64,000 nucleotides of DNA from Emcibacter sp. SYSU 3D8 (lineage in GTDB: Bacteria > Pseudomonadota > Alphaproteobacteria > SMXS01). Of the stretch, positions 9,333-17,666 are shown piece by piece; the first letter of the stretch is position 1; each line of letters starts with the position of its first letter. The notes beneath the pieces are model-generated. The model had not been told where the DNA came from, did not search any database, and worked only from the letters and a program-made list of their open reading frames with translations. The stretch lies in the NCBI RefSeq assembly GCF_039655875.1, contig NZ_JBBYXK010000002.1:930001-994000 (forward strand), in the 5' to 3' direction. The position numbers were made by a program, and so were the translations under genes.

Positions 9333-10027
9333 GCAGCCGGGCTGATCTTGGGGGGCAGCGGAAACAGGGTGACGAAGCGGTTGGCGATGGTCCTGTAGCC
9401 TTCGAGTTGCAGCGCGCCGTCCGCCTCCAGCGCCGCAATCGGCACGCCGCCATAGACCGCGGCCGCGACGGCGCCCGGCGTGCCGGTGAACGTCACGTCG
9501 GGGCTTTCGATGGGCGTGCGCTGTGCATCGATGCGGCCCTTCCGGATCTGCACCATGTAGTCTTCGCCGTCGAGGCGGAAGCCGATCCGTGCTTCGAAGT
9601 CGCCGGCGAGGTCGGCGGCGAACATGGTGCGGAACGACAGCATCAGCGACACCGGACTGAGCGGCAGCATGGGATCATGCAAGGGCGAGCGCGTGGCCCA
9701 GCGGCCCAGCGCCTGCATGATCGGCTCGGCTTCGTATCCCCACGGCGTCAGTTCGTAGACCTGTGAGGCGGCTGGCGGTGCCAGCTTGCGACGCACCAGC
9801 GCCCCGATCCCTTCGAGACCCTGCAGCCGCTGCGTGAGAACATTGGCCGAGATTCCCGGCAAGGCTGCCCGCAGATCGCTGAAGCGCAGCGGTCCCAGCA
9901 TCAACTCGCGCATCACCAGAATGGCCCAGCGCTCGCCGATAAGGTCGAGACCGTGTGCGGCGCCGCAGGCGTCGTCATAGCTTCGGCCGGGTAACGAAAG
10001 GCCGGCCGTAGTTTTTGTTAACTTCAT
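9329..10027 (-). CDS. HxlR-family transcriptional regulator with C-terminal SCP2-like domain
   Basis: A 232-residue DNA-binding protein. Residues 15-115 are an HxlR winged helix: the conserved Cys (DDACGAAHGLDLIGERW), LVMRELMLGPLRFSDLR, and the recognition part ISANVLTQRLQGLEGIGALVRR followed by YELTPWG. The C-terminal about 100 residues (GFRLDGEDYMVQIRKGRID...DVTFTGTPGAVAAAVYGG...) look like an SCP2 sterol-carrier-type ligand pocket, a fusion seen in some HxlR proteins. It is divergent from the DUF1428/VOC operon, which it probably controls, along with itself. A palindrome abuts its start codon. The Cys near the N-terminus is the redox or electrophile-sensing position in studied HxlR members; sensing here is inferred. 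Confidence 0.88.
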   Translation of the reverse strand: MKLTKTTAGLSLPGRSYDDACGAAHGLDLIGERWAILVMRELMLGPLRFSDLRAALPGISANVLTQRLQGLEGIGALVRRKLAPPAASQVYELTPWGYEAEPIMQALGRWATRSPLHDPMLPLSPVSLMLSFRTMFAADLAGDFEARIGFRLDGEDYMVQIRKGRIDAQRTPIESPDVTFTGTPGAVAAAVYGGVPIAALEADGALQLEGYRTIANRFVTLFPLPPKISPAA

Positions 10028-10045
10028 AGTTGTTTTTTATAACTA
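10027..10045. promoter_or_regulatory. Candidate HxlR operator
   Basis: TAGTT (10027-10031) and AACTA (10041-10045) form an inverted repeat with a 9-base AT-rich spacer immediately before the regulator start. HxlR dimers bind such short dyads. An AT-rich island in otherwise GC-rich DNA supports a promoter or operator here. Confidence 0.35.
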
Positions 10046-10067
10046 TAATGGTAAAGCTGTCAAGCCG

Positions 10068-10119
10068 CAACGGGGACCGAGTCGCATGCCCAGCATGATC
10101 CTCATCAGGGTCTCCGTTG
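10068..10119 (+). promoter_or_regulatory. Structured leader upstream of the DUF1428/VOC operon
   Basis: CAACGGGGACC (10068-10078) pairs with GGTCTCCGTTG (10109-10119) over 11 positions with one G-T wobble. Within the loop CATGC-CCA-GCATG (10085-10097) forms a second 5-bp hairpin. The pair of nested stems lies between the divergent promoters. It could be a cis-regulatory RNA of the operon, an extended operator or a terminator; none of these is proven. Confidence 0.35.
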
Positions 10120-10227
10120 CCCGCCGACAGCAGGCGGCGCCGTCGCAAGTGACGTTTGCCTGAGGGACGGCACGCAATCGAGGCCAGAGGAACCGCGGCC
10201 AGGCCGCACAACCCGAGGAGAGACCCG

Positions 10228-10587
10228 ATGAGTTATGTTGACGGATTCGTTATTCCCGTGCCGGAAGATCAGAAGGATGCATACCGCAAGATGGCCGAGG
10301 AGGCCGCCGTGCTGTTCCGTGAAGCCGGCGCCACGCACGTTGTCGAGTGCTGGGGCAACGACGTGCCGGAAGGCAAGGTAACCGACTTTCATGGCGCCGT
10401 GAAAGCCGAGCCTGGCGAGAACGTGGTGTTTTCCTGGATCACCTGGCCGTCGAAGGAGGCCCGCGACGAGGGCAACCGGAAGGTAATGGCCGATCCACGC
10501 ATGAAGATGCCCGACGTGATGCCGTTCAATCCCCAGCGCATGATTTTCGCCGGTTTCGAGGTGATCGTCGAAGCGGGGGAAAAGTGA
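10228..10587 (+). CDS. DUF1428 family protein
   Basis: A 119-residue protein that is full length for DUF1428 (YbaA type). MSYVDGFVIPVP opens the protein, followed by ATHVVECWGNDVPEGKVTDFHGAVKA, WPSKEARDEGNRKVMADPRM and the conserved C-terminal PFNPQRMIFAGFEVIV. The fold is a ferredoxin-like dimeric alpha/beta barrel; no biochemical role is established. It starts at ATG 10228 behind a GAGGAGAG ribosome site. The next gene overlaps its stop by one base, so it is the first gene of a three-gene operon with two VOC proteins. It is divergent from an HxlR regulator. Confidence 0.93.
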   Translation: MSYVDGFVIPVPEDQKDAYRKMAEEAAVLFREAGATHVVECWGNDVPEGKVTDFHGAVKAEPGENVVFSWITWPSKEARDEGNRKVMADPRMKMPDVMPFNPQRMIFAGFEVIVEAGEK

Positions 10588-11066
10588 TGTCCAGGATTTC
10601 CACCTGCCTGTGGTTCGACAGGGACGGCGAGGCGGCGGCGCGGTTCTACACCTCGCTGCTGCCCAACTCGCGGATCGACAAGGTGACGCCCTACAAGGCG
10701 GACACGCCCGGCGGCAAGACGGGCGACACCATGATCGTCGACTTCACCCTCGACGGCCAGCGCTACCAGGCGCTCAACGGTGGCCCGGTATTCAAGCATT
10801 CTGCCGCCGCCTCGATCATTGTCCTCACCGAGGACCAGGCCGAAACCGATCGGCTGTGGCATGCCTTTCTCGATGGCGGCGGGACGCCGGTGCAGTGCGG
10901 CTGGCTTACCGACCGCTGGGGCCTGTCTTGGCAGATCATGCCCCGGCGTCTGGTCGAGCTGACGATTGACGCGGATGGTGACAGCGCCCGCCGCGCCACC
11001 GAAGCCATGCTCGGCCAGATCAAGATCGACATTGCTGAGATCGAACGCGCTGCCGCCAGCGCCTGA
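10587..11066 (+). CDS. VOC superfamily protein (PhnB-like)
   Basis: A 159-residue vicinal-oxygen-chelate protein of the PhnB/3-demethylubiquinone methyltransferase-like family, although it has no methyltransferase domain. It opens with ISTCLWFDRDGEAAARFYTSLLPNS and continues with VDFTLDGQRYQALNGGPVF and CGWLTDRWGLSWQIMP. These are the family hallmarks, forming the paired beta-alpha-beta-beta-beta modules of a metal or ligand pocket. The ATG at 10587 overlaps the DUF1428 stop, which fixes the start; the same frame is open further upstream but without family similarity. The likely role is binding or conversion of a small electrophile, inferred from the neighbouring VOC protein and regulator. 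Confidence 0.9.
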   Translation: MSRISTCLWFDRDGEAAARFYTSLLPNSRIDKVTPYKADTPGGKTGDTMIVDFTLDGQRYQALNGGPVFKHSAAASIIVLTEDQAETDRLWHAFLDGGGTPVQCGWLTDRWGLSWQIMPRRLVELTIDADGDSARRATEAMLGQIKIDIAEIERAAASA

Positions 11067-11079
11067 ACGGAGACCGACC

Positions 11080-11841
11080 GTGACCCAACCCTTCTTCTGG
11101 TACGAATTGATGACATCCGACCCCAAGGCGGCCACTGCATTCTATGCCGACGTAGTCGGCTGGACTCCGCAGGGAATTGGCGGGGACCGCGACTACACGG
11201 TCCTGAATGTGGCCGAGCGTGGTATCGGCGGCGTCATGGTGCTTCCGCCCGACGCGAAGACCCAGCCGCCCTGCTGGGTGGGCTACATCCACTCGGCCGA
11301 TATTGACGCCGATGTGCAGCGGTTAAAGGATGGCGGCGGCGCCGTCCACGTTCCGCCGGCCGAGATTCCCCAGGTGGGCCGCTTCGCCGTGCTCGCCGAT
11401 CCGGGCGGCGCCATGTTCATGATGCTGCAGCCCTCCACCACCGGCGAGATGCCACCGCTGGGCAACGAGACGGCGGGCAATGTGGGCTGGCGCGAGTTGT
11501 ATGCGGCCGACGGCGAGAAGGCAGCGGATTTCTATGCCGGCCTGTTCGGCTGGAAACAGGTGGACGCCATGGACATGGGCGCCATGGGCAAGTACCGGCT
11601 GTGTTCCATGGACGATACGGGTCTTGCCATCGGCGCCATCATGAACAAGCCCGAACAGGTGACCACGCCGTGCTGGCAGTTCTACTTCAACGTCCCGGCC
11701 ATGGATTCAGCCGTTAACCGGGTGAAACGGGGCGGCGGCAAGGTGCTGATGGGGCCGCACCAGGTGCCGGGCGGCAACTGGATCGTCAATGCCGTCGATC
11801 CGCAGGGTGCCTATTTCGCGCTCCTCGCACCCTTTCGTTGA
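11080..11841 (+). CDS. Tandem VOC-domain protein (glyoxalase/bleomycin-resistance type)
   Basis: A 253-residue protein made of two VOC domains. The first (about 1-120) starts FFWYELMTSDPKAATAFYADVVGW and ends RFAVLADPGGAMFMMLQP. The second (about 130-253) starts VGWRELYAADGEKAADFYAGLFGW and ends GNWIVNAVDPQGAYFALL. The repeats are recognisably similar, as in the family of YtqA/27-kDa antigen-like double glyoxalases. The start is GTG 11080 behind ACGGAG. It lies 13 bp after the PhnB-like gene and is the last gene of the operon. The substrate is unknown; detoxification of a reactive carbonyl or epoxide is a reasonable inference. Confidence 0.9.
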   Translation: MTQPFFWYELMTSDPKAATAFYADVVGWTPQGIGGDRDYTVLNVAERGIGGVMVLPPDAKTQPPCWVGYIHSADIDADVQRLKDGGGAVHVPPAEIPQVGRFAVLADPGGAMFMMLQPSTTGEMPPLGNETAGNVGWRELYAADGEKAADFYAGLFGWKQVDAMDMGAMGKYRLCSMDDTGLAIGAIMNKPEQVTTPCWQFYFNVPAMDSAVNRVKRGGGKVLMGPHQVPGGNWIVNAVDPQGAYFALLAPFR

Positions 11842-11940
11842 GTTCTCCCCGACGCGCCGTTCCCGGCCGCCCGCTGCGGCGACGGGAACGGCGATTCCTG
11901 TCGCGGCGAGCGCCGACGCGGTGCTGCTCGGGGCGGCCTG

Positions 11941-12990
11941 TCAGGGACGCAGTACCACGCGGCCGGTGATCCTGCCGTTGCGCAGGTCGTCCAGGGTGGC
12001 GCTGGCCTGGTCCAGCGGCCGCTCGGCAACCGGGATCGGATCGACTGCGCCGCGCTTGACCATGTCCAGCATCTCCTTCGTCTCGGCCAGCGAGCCGACG
12101 AACGAGCCCTTGAGCTGCATGGAGGTGAACGGAAACATGGGGATCGGCATGCTGAACGCGCCGCCGAACAGGCCGACGACCACGGCGGTGCCGCCCTTGC
12201 GAAGGCTGTTGCGGGCCAGCGCGAACGAGCTTTCCGATCCGACGAAATCGATGGCCGCGAACACGCCGCCGCCGGTATCGGTCTTGATCTGGCGGACGAT
12301 CTTGGCGTCGGCGGCGTCATAGGCCGCGCCGGCGCCCGCCTTCTGGGCTGCGGCCATGCGGTCGGCGCTGATATCGGCGACCAGCGGCGCCTTGCCGAAC
12401 AGGGCCTTGGCGAACTGCACCCCCATCATGCCCACGCCGCCGACGCCGACGATCAGGATCGCGTCATCCGGCCCGGGCTGGTCGATTTTCTTCAGGGCGG
12501 AGAATGCGGTCAGGCCCGAGCACATATAGGTGGCGGCGAGGCCTTCGGGGATCCCGGCGTAGTCGAGCAGGTATTTCTCGTCCGGCACCAGCACGTGGTC
12601 GGCATAGCCGCCGGCGATATTGACGCCCAATTGGCGCGGCGCGTTGCACAGATGTTCGTCGCCGCGGGCGCAGATCGGGCAATTGCCGCAGCCGATCCAT
12701 GGAAACGCAACGCGCCGATCGCCCACCTTCGCCGTCTTCGCGTCGGGCCCGACGGCGACGACGACGCCCTCGATCTCGTGGCCCAGAGTGAACGGCAACT
12801 GGATGCCGCGGGTCATGTCCAGTTTGTTACCGCCGCCCATGTCGAAGTGGCCATCGTGGATGTGCACGTCGGAATGGCAGACGCCGCAATGGGTGACCTT
12901 GAGAACCACCTCGGCGCCCTGCGGCAGGGGAGTCTCGCCGGTGACTTCCTCAAGAGGCTGGCCGAACGCGGTGATCGCCTGGCTTTTCAT
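11941..12990 (-). CDS. Zinc-dependent alcohol dehydrogenase (MDR family)
   Basis: A 349-residue NAD(P)-dependent alcohol dehydrogenase of the medium-chain family. Catalytic zinc ligands are seen in CGVCHSDVH and LGHEIEGVV. The structural zinc loop is CGNCPICARGDEHLC with all four cysteines. The Rossmann motif is VGVGGVGMMGVQFAKAL. It reads toward the VOC operon (convergent, about 100 bp apart), so it belongs to a different transcript. It ends in ITGRVVLRP as expected, so it is complete. The substrate range cannot be read from sequence; an aldehyde reductase role would fit the neighbours. Confidence 0.93.
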   Translation of the reverse strand: MKSQAITAFGQPLEEVTGETPLPQGAEVVLKVTHCGVCHSDVHIHDGHFDMGGGNKLDMTRGIQLPFTLGHEIEGVVVAVGPDAKTAKVGDRRVAFPWIGCGNCPICARGDEHLCNAPRQLGVNIAGGYADHVLVPDEKYLLDYAGIPEGLAATYMCSGLTAFSALKKIDQPGPDDAILIVGVGGVGMMGVQFAKALFGKAPLVADISADRMAAAQKAGAGAAYDAADAKIVRQIKTDTGGGVFAAIDFVGSESSFALARNSLRKGGTAVVVGLFGGAFSMPIPMFPFTSMQLKGSFVGSLAETKEMLDMVKRGAVDPIPVAERPLDQASATLDDLRNGRITGRVVLRP

Positions 12991-13059
12991 GGTGCTGCTC
13001 CTCGAAGGCTGGAATTGGCGGGCATTAGGCGGCGGGTCCGCCGCCGTGTCAATCGCCGC

Positions 13060-14472
13060 TCAGGGGGCGGGCGGCGCATCGCCGGGAGGCGGCGTATCCG
13101 GCGCGTCGATCAGCGACCGGATGGTCCTGCCACGCAGAACGACGTCGCGCGCCCGTTCGGACTCCTCGATCAGACCATTGGCCTGAGGGTCCTCGGGTGG
13201 TTTGAGCCGCGACGGCCGGCCCGTCGAATCGGCGTCGCGCAGCACCGCCACCATTTCCGCCAGGGTGACGACCGACGGATCCTTGGCCAGCATCAGCCGC
13301 GTCGGCTTCTCGCCGCTCTCGAACAGCAGTCCGCCTTCGAGCAGTGCGCACACGGTCCATTCCACGGCCGGGTCCGGCGCGTCGATGCGCTTGGCGAGGG
13401 CGGCCACGGTCCAACCGGGCGCGCCCGTCTTGAAATGGTTGGCGATCTCGCGCATCACCGCGATGGCGATGATCTCGCGGGCGCGGGCGCTGAGCTTGAG
13501 CGCGTCGGGCTCGACGGTGGCGTATTGCGGATGCTGGATGTAGCAGGCGATGGACGAGCCCAGGAGCAGGATGAGCCAGCTGCCGTAGAGCCAGAACATG
13601 AAGATGAACAAGGTGGCGAAGGCGGCGTAGATGGCATAGCCCGCCGAGTTGGCAAGGAACGCCGCGAACATCCAGCCCCACAGCTCCCACAGCGCCGCCG
13701 AGATCGCCGCGCCGATCAGGGCCGGCTTGAACCGGACCCCGGTGTTCGGGACCATCATGTAGATGAAGGTGAAGGCGACCACCAGGATCACATAGGGCAC
13801 GAACTGGCCGCCCCAGGCGATCACCGTCTCCATGCCGGACTGATGCGTCACCCACTCGATCAGGCTGTCGGAGGCAAGCGCCGAGATCACGCTGATGGCC
13901 CCGAACACCAGCAACGGCCCGATCAGCAGCACGCTCAGATAGACGGCGAAGGTCTGGCGCAGGCTCCGGCCTCGCTTGATGTGCCAGGTATAGTTGAGCG
14001 CGTCCTCGATCTTCTGCATCAGCAGCAGAACCGTGTAGATCAGCATCAGCAGGCCGACGCCGCCAAGCAGGCCGACCTTGACGTTGTCGACGAAGCCGAT
14101 GATCTGGTCGGCCAGTTCGTGGGCCTTTTCCCATCCCAGCGGCCGCAGCACGTTGTAGAGCAGCGGCTGCACCTGGTTGTGGACACCGAAGCCCTTCAGC
14201 ACGGAGAAGCTCACCGCGAGCAGCGGCACCAGCGACAGCAGCGTGGTGTAGACCAGACTCATGGCCTGCAGGCTGAGATGGCCGTGCACCAGATCGCGCC
14301 AGCTTGCGCGCAGCACCCGCAACACCAGCGCCCGCCGCCGGACGCCTTCCGGCAGCCAGCGCAGCGGCGCCGGCCCGGTCAGTGTCAGCCAGTGCCGCTT
14401 TGCCGATGCCGCGCGCCGCCTGATCCAGGATGGCGGCTTGCTTTCGGCTTTCCAGGGTTTGCTCGACTGCAC
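13060..14472 (-). CDS. YihY/BrkB-family inner-membrane protein with C-terminal winged-helix-like domain
   Basis: A 470-residue protein. Residues 50-330 form the YihY/BrkB module (formerly and wrongly called ribonuclease BN) with six hydrophobic segments and hallmarks AMSLVYTTLLSLVPLLAV, LALWELWGWMFAAFL-like helices and ANSAGYAIYAAFATLFIFM. The C-terminal about 130 residues (LKLSARAREIIAIAVMREIA...GWTVAALAKRIDAPDPAVEWTVCALLEGGLLFES) look like a winged-helix domain followed by a disordered proline-rich tail. The start is GTG with GGAG about 13 bases upstream. The function of the family is unsettled. It stands between a dehydrogenase and an RND pump, all on the minus strand but separated by gaps. 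Confidence 0.9.
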   Translation of the reverse strand: MQSSKPWKAESKPPSWIRRRAASAKRHWLTLTGPAPLRWLPEGVRRRALVLRVLRASWRDLVHGHLSLQAMSLVYTTLLSLVPLLAVSFSVLKGFGVHNQVQPLLYNVLRPLGWEKAHELADQIIGFVDNVKVGLLGGVGLLMLIYTVLLLMQKIEDALNYTWHIKRGRSLRQTFAVYLSVLLIGPLLVFGAISVISALASDSLIEWVTHQSGMETVIAWGGQFVPYVILVVAFTFIYMMVPNTGVRFKPALIGAAISAALWELWGWMFAAFLANSAGYAIYAAFATLFIFMFWLYGSWLILLLGSSIACYIQHPQYATVEPDALKLSARAREIIAIAVMREIANHFKTGAPGWTVAALAKRIDAPDPAVEWTVCALLEGGLLFESGEKPTRLMLAKDPSVVTLAEMVAVLRDADSTGRPSRLKPPEDPQANGLIEESERARDVVLRGRTIRSLIDAPDTPPPGDAPPAP

Positions 14473-14594
14473 GTCTGTGCGTCACTCCGTTGCCGCGAAA
14501 GAAATTCCGTTGTTTCTGTCATAGCTTATCAACGCGGGACGGCGCTGGTAACGACTTTCACGGCAACGCGGCTGCGACCGTTGGGTTCCGGTGC

Positions 14595-17500
14595 TCAGGG
14601 CGTGGCGGGATGAGGCTGTGCCGCGCGGGCGCGGTCGCGCTGGTCGCGCGCCAGGACGACATATACCGTCGGCACCACGAAAAGCGTGAACAGGGTGCCG
14701 ATGCCAAGGCCTGTGCTGATGACGAGACCAATGTCGAAGCGGCTTTCGGCGCCCGGACCGTCGGCCAGCAGCAGCGGCACCATGGCGAAGATCATGGCGA
14801 CCGTGGTCATCAGGATCGGCCGCAGGCGCACGCCGGCCGCCTTGAGCACGGCGGCGCGCTTGTCCAGGCCTTCCTTGATCTGCAGGTTGTTGGCGAAGTC
14901 GACGATCAGGATGCCGTTCTTGGCGATCAGGCCGATCAGCGTGATCAGCCCCACCTGGGTGTAGATGTTGATGGTGGCCGCGCCCAGGGTCAGGAAGATC
15001 AGCGCGCCGGCAATGGACATGGGCACCGACACCAGGATGATGATCGGATCGCGCCAGCTTTCGAACTGGGCCGCGAGCACCAGATAAATCACCAGGATCG
15101 ACAGGAAGAAGGTAGCGATCAGCGCATTGCCTTCCTGGGCATATTGCCGCGACTGGCCGGTATAGTCGTAATGATAACCCGCGCTGAAACGCGTGTCGGC
15201 GATGCCGCGCAGCGTCTCGAGCGCCTCGCCAAGGGTGGTGCCCATGGCGGGCACGCCTTCCAGGGTCACTGCATTGAGCTGCTGGAACTGGGTGCGCTTG
15301 CTGGGCTCGACCGATTCCTTGAACCGGACGATGGACGATAACGGCACCAGCTGGCCGCTGCCGGCGCGGATGTAATAGGAATCGAGCAGCTCGTGATTGG
15401 CCCGGAAATCACGCGATACCTGGGGGATCACCTCATAGGATCGGCCGCCCAGGCTGAACCGGTTGACGTAGCCGCCGCCCAGCATGGCCGACAGATTGGC
15501 GCCGACCTCTTTCATGTCGATGCCCAGCTGGGCCGCCCGGTCGCGGTCGATTTCCAGCGTGGTGCGCGGCCGGCTGAACTCGGTGGACTTGCGCAGGAAC
15601 ATGAATTTTCCGGAGGCCATGGCGTCGCCCAGAATCTCCGTGGCCATCTGGTCCATCTCGGTAAAGTCGTGGGCCGAGGTGAGAACGAACTGGACCGGAA
15701 ACCCGCCGCCGCTGCCCGGCAGGCTCGGCCGCGGCGCCATGTTTATCTGCACGCCGGGAATTTTCGACACCTTGCCCTGGATTTCCGGATAGACGTCGAA
15801 CACCGAGCGTTCGCGCTCGGTCGATGGCAGCATCTTGAACCCGCCGAAGCTCAGGCTGGGGCTGCCGCTGCCGCCCAGCATCAGGAAGCTGTGCTTGTAT
15901 TCGGGGATCGTCTCGAACTGCTTCACCATCTCCTTGGCATAGGTCTGCACGTAATCGATAGTCGCGGTCTGCGGCGCGGCCATCTGCACGAACAGGATGC
16001 CCTGGTCCTCGGTCGGGGCCAGCTCGGTCTTGGTGGTCACGAACATGAAATAGATGCTGGCCAGGACGATGACGGCGAAGGTCATCGTCACCGCCAGGTG
16101 ATCCAGCACGCTCGACAGCAGCGTCTGGTAGCGGTCGGCGAGACGCTGGAAGAAGTGCTGCACCGCCGCTTCCATGCGGCCGTGCCCGGTCGCCGGCTTC
16201 AGGATACGCGAGGACAGCATGGGCGACAGGGTCAGCGCGATGACGCCCGAGATCAGCACCGAGCCCGCCAGCGCGAAGGCGAATTCAACGAACAGATTGC
16301 CCACGAGGCCGCCCATGAAGCCGATCGGCACATAGACGGCGACCAGGGTCGTGGTCATGGAAATGATGGGCACCACGAGTTCGCGGCCGCTGTTGATGGC
16401 GGCCTGGAACGGCGTCTGTCCCTCGAAGATGTGCCGGTCCACGTTCTCGACGACCACGATGGCATCGTCGACGACGAGGCCGATGGCCAGCAGCATGGCC
16501 AGCAGGGTCAGCAGGTTGATAGAGAAACCCATCACCAGCATCATGAAGCAGCAGCCGACCAGCGCCAGCGGCACCACCACGCTGGGGATCACCGCGGCGC
16601 GCAGCGATCCCAGCGAGATCAGCACCACCAGCAGCACGATCACCACGGTCTCGCCCAGGGTCCAGAACACCTCGGCGATGGACTCGCTGATATATTCGCT
16701 GAAGTCGACGGCCAGATCCATATTCAGGCCTGTGGGCAGCTGCGACTCGATGTCCGGCAGCAGTCCCAGCACCTCCTTGGACACGGTCAGCGGGTTGGCG
16801 CCCGGCGTCTGCTCGACGGCGAGGAACATGGTGGTCTTGCCGTTGTACCAGGTGGTCATCTCGTAATTGCGCGCGCCCAGTTCCACGTCGGCCACGTCGC
16901 GCAACCTGACCAGCGTGTCCTGGTCGCGGCGGATCACCATGTTGCGGAACGCCTCGGGATCCTGGATGTCGGTCTCGGCGCTCATGTCGATGGACACCGA
17001 GGCGCCCTTGGTCTGTCCCACGGCGGCCAGGTAGTTGTTGGCCCGCAGCGCCGACGCCACGTCATCGGCGGTCATGCCCAGTGACGCCAGCCGCTTGGGG
17101 TCGAGCCAGACCCGCAGCGCGAAGGTCTTGTCGCCCATCAAAGTCGCCTTGGCGACGCCCGGAATGGCCTGGATGCGCGGCTGGACGGTGCGCATCAGAT
17201 AATCGTTGATCTGCGACGGCGACATGGCGTCGCTGAAGAACGCCACATAGACCAGCGCCATGTTCTCGCCGGTGGTTGCACTGATTACCGGGTCCTGGGC
17301 GTCCTGCGGCAGCTGGCTGCGCTGGCTGCCCACCTTGGCCTGGATCTCCGCCACGGCGGCATTGGGGTCGTAGTTGAGCCGCATATGGGCCTCGATCACC
17401 GAGGTGCCCTGCGTGCTGGTCGAGGCTATGTAGTCGATGCCCTCGGCTTCAGCGACGGCCTGCTGCAGCGGCGTCGTCACGTAGCCCTGGATGGATTCGG

Positions 17501-17666
17501 CGCTGGCGCCGGGATAGGCCGTGCGGATCGAGACGACGGTGGACTTGGTCTCGGGATATTCGCGCAATTCCATCATGAAGATGGAGCGCAGGCCGATCAG
17601 CAGGATCAGCAGGCTGATCACGCTCGCCAGCACGGGCCGGCGGACGAATATGTCCGTGAATCTCAC
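14595..17666 (-). CDS. RND-family efflux pump, inner-membrane permease (HAE1 type)
   Basis: A 1023-residue proton-driven permease that exports hydrophobic compounds from the inner membrane or periplasm. It begins MRFTDIFVRRPVLASVISLL, the classic start for this family. The TM4 proton-relay acidic pair is present in GLVVDDAIVVVENVDRH. The two large periplasmic loops follow TM1 and TM7, and the C-terminal half has YLVLAAQFESWRDPIIIL and ARNGILIVDF-type (here KNGILIVDFANNL) motifs. The start overlaps the adaptor gene by 4 bp. No TolC-like gene adjoins, so an outer-membrane channel must come from elsewhere. It is complete and of normal length; substrate is unknown, drug/solvent class rather than heavy-metal class by sequence. 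Confidence 0.95.
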   Translation of the reverse strand: MRFTDIFVRRPVLASVISLLILLIGLRSIFMMELREYPETKSTVVSIRTAYPGASAESIQGYVTTPLQQAVAEAEGIDYIASTSTQGTSVIEAHMRLNYDPNAAVAEIQAKVGSQRSQLPQDAQDPVISATTGENMALVYVAFFSDAMSPSQINDYLMRTVQPRIQAIPGVAKATLMGDKTFALRVWLDPKRLASLGMTADDVASALRANNYLAAVGQTKGASVSIDMSAETDIQDPEAFRNMVIRRDQDTLVRLRDVADVELGARNYEMTTWYNGKTTMFLAVEQTPGANPLTVSKEVLGLLPDIESQLPTGLNMDLAVDFSEYISESIAEVFWTLGETVVIVLLVVLISLGSLRAAVIPSVVVPLALVGCCFMMLVMGFSINLLTLLAMLLAIGLVVDDAIVVVENVDRHIFEGQTPFQAAINSGRELVVPIISMTTTLVAVYVPIGFMGGLVGNLFVEFAFALAGSVLISGVIALTLSPMLSSRILKPATGHGRMEAAVQHFFQRLADRYQTLLSSVLDHLAVTMTFAVIVLASIYFMFVTTKTELAPTEDQGILFVQMAAPQTATIDYVQTYAKEMVKQFETIPEYKHSFLMLGGSGSPSLSFGGFKMLPSTERERSVFDVYPEIQGKVSKIPGVQINMAPRPSLPGSGGGFPVQFVLTSAHDFTEMDQMATEILGDAMASGKFMFLRKSTEFSRPRTTLEIDRDRAAQLGIDMKEVGANLSAMLGGGYVNRFSLGGRSYEVIPQVSRDFRANHELLDSYYIRAGSGQLVPLSSIVRFKESVEPSKRTQFQQLNAVTLEGVPAMGTTLGEALETLRGIADTRFSAGYHYDYTGQSRQYAQEGNALIATFFLSILVIYLVLAAQFESWRDPIIILVSVPMSIAGALIFLTLGAATINIYTQVGLITLIGLIAKNGILIVDFANNLQIKEGLDKRAAVLKAAGVRLRPILMTTVAMIFAMVPLLLADGPGAESRFDIGLVISTGLGIGTLFTLFVVPTVYVVLARDQRDRARAAQPHPATP

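Noticed and set aside
12595-14613. Long plus-strand open frame across the ADH and YihY genes
   Set aside because: It runs opposite two real genes and their gap, and has no recognisable domain.
15393-17084. Long plus-strand open frame opposite the RND permease
   Set aside because: Composition is His/Gln/Asp/Gly-rich and lacks any known motif; the permease on the minus strand is unambiguous.
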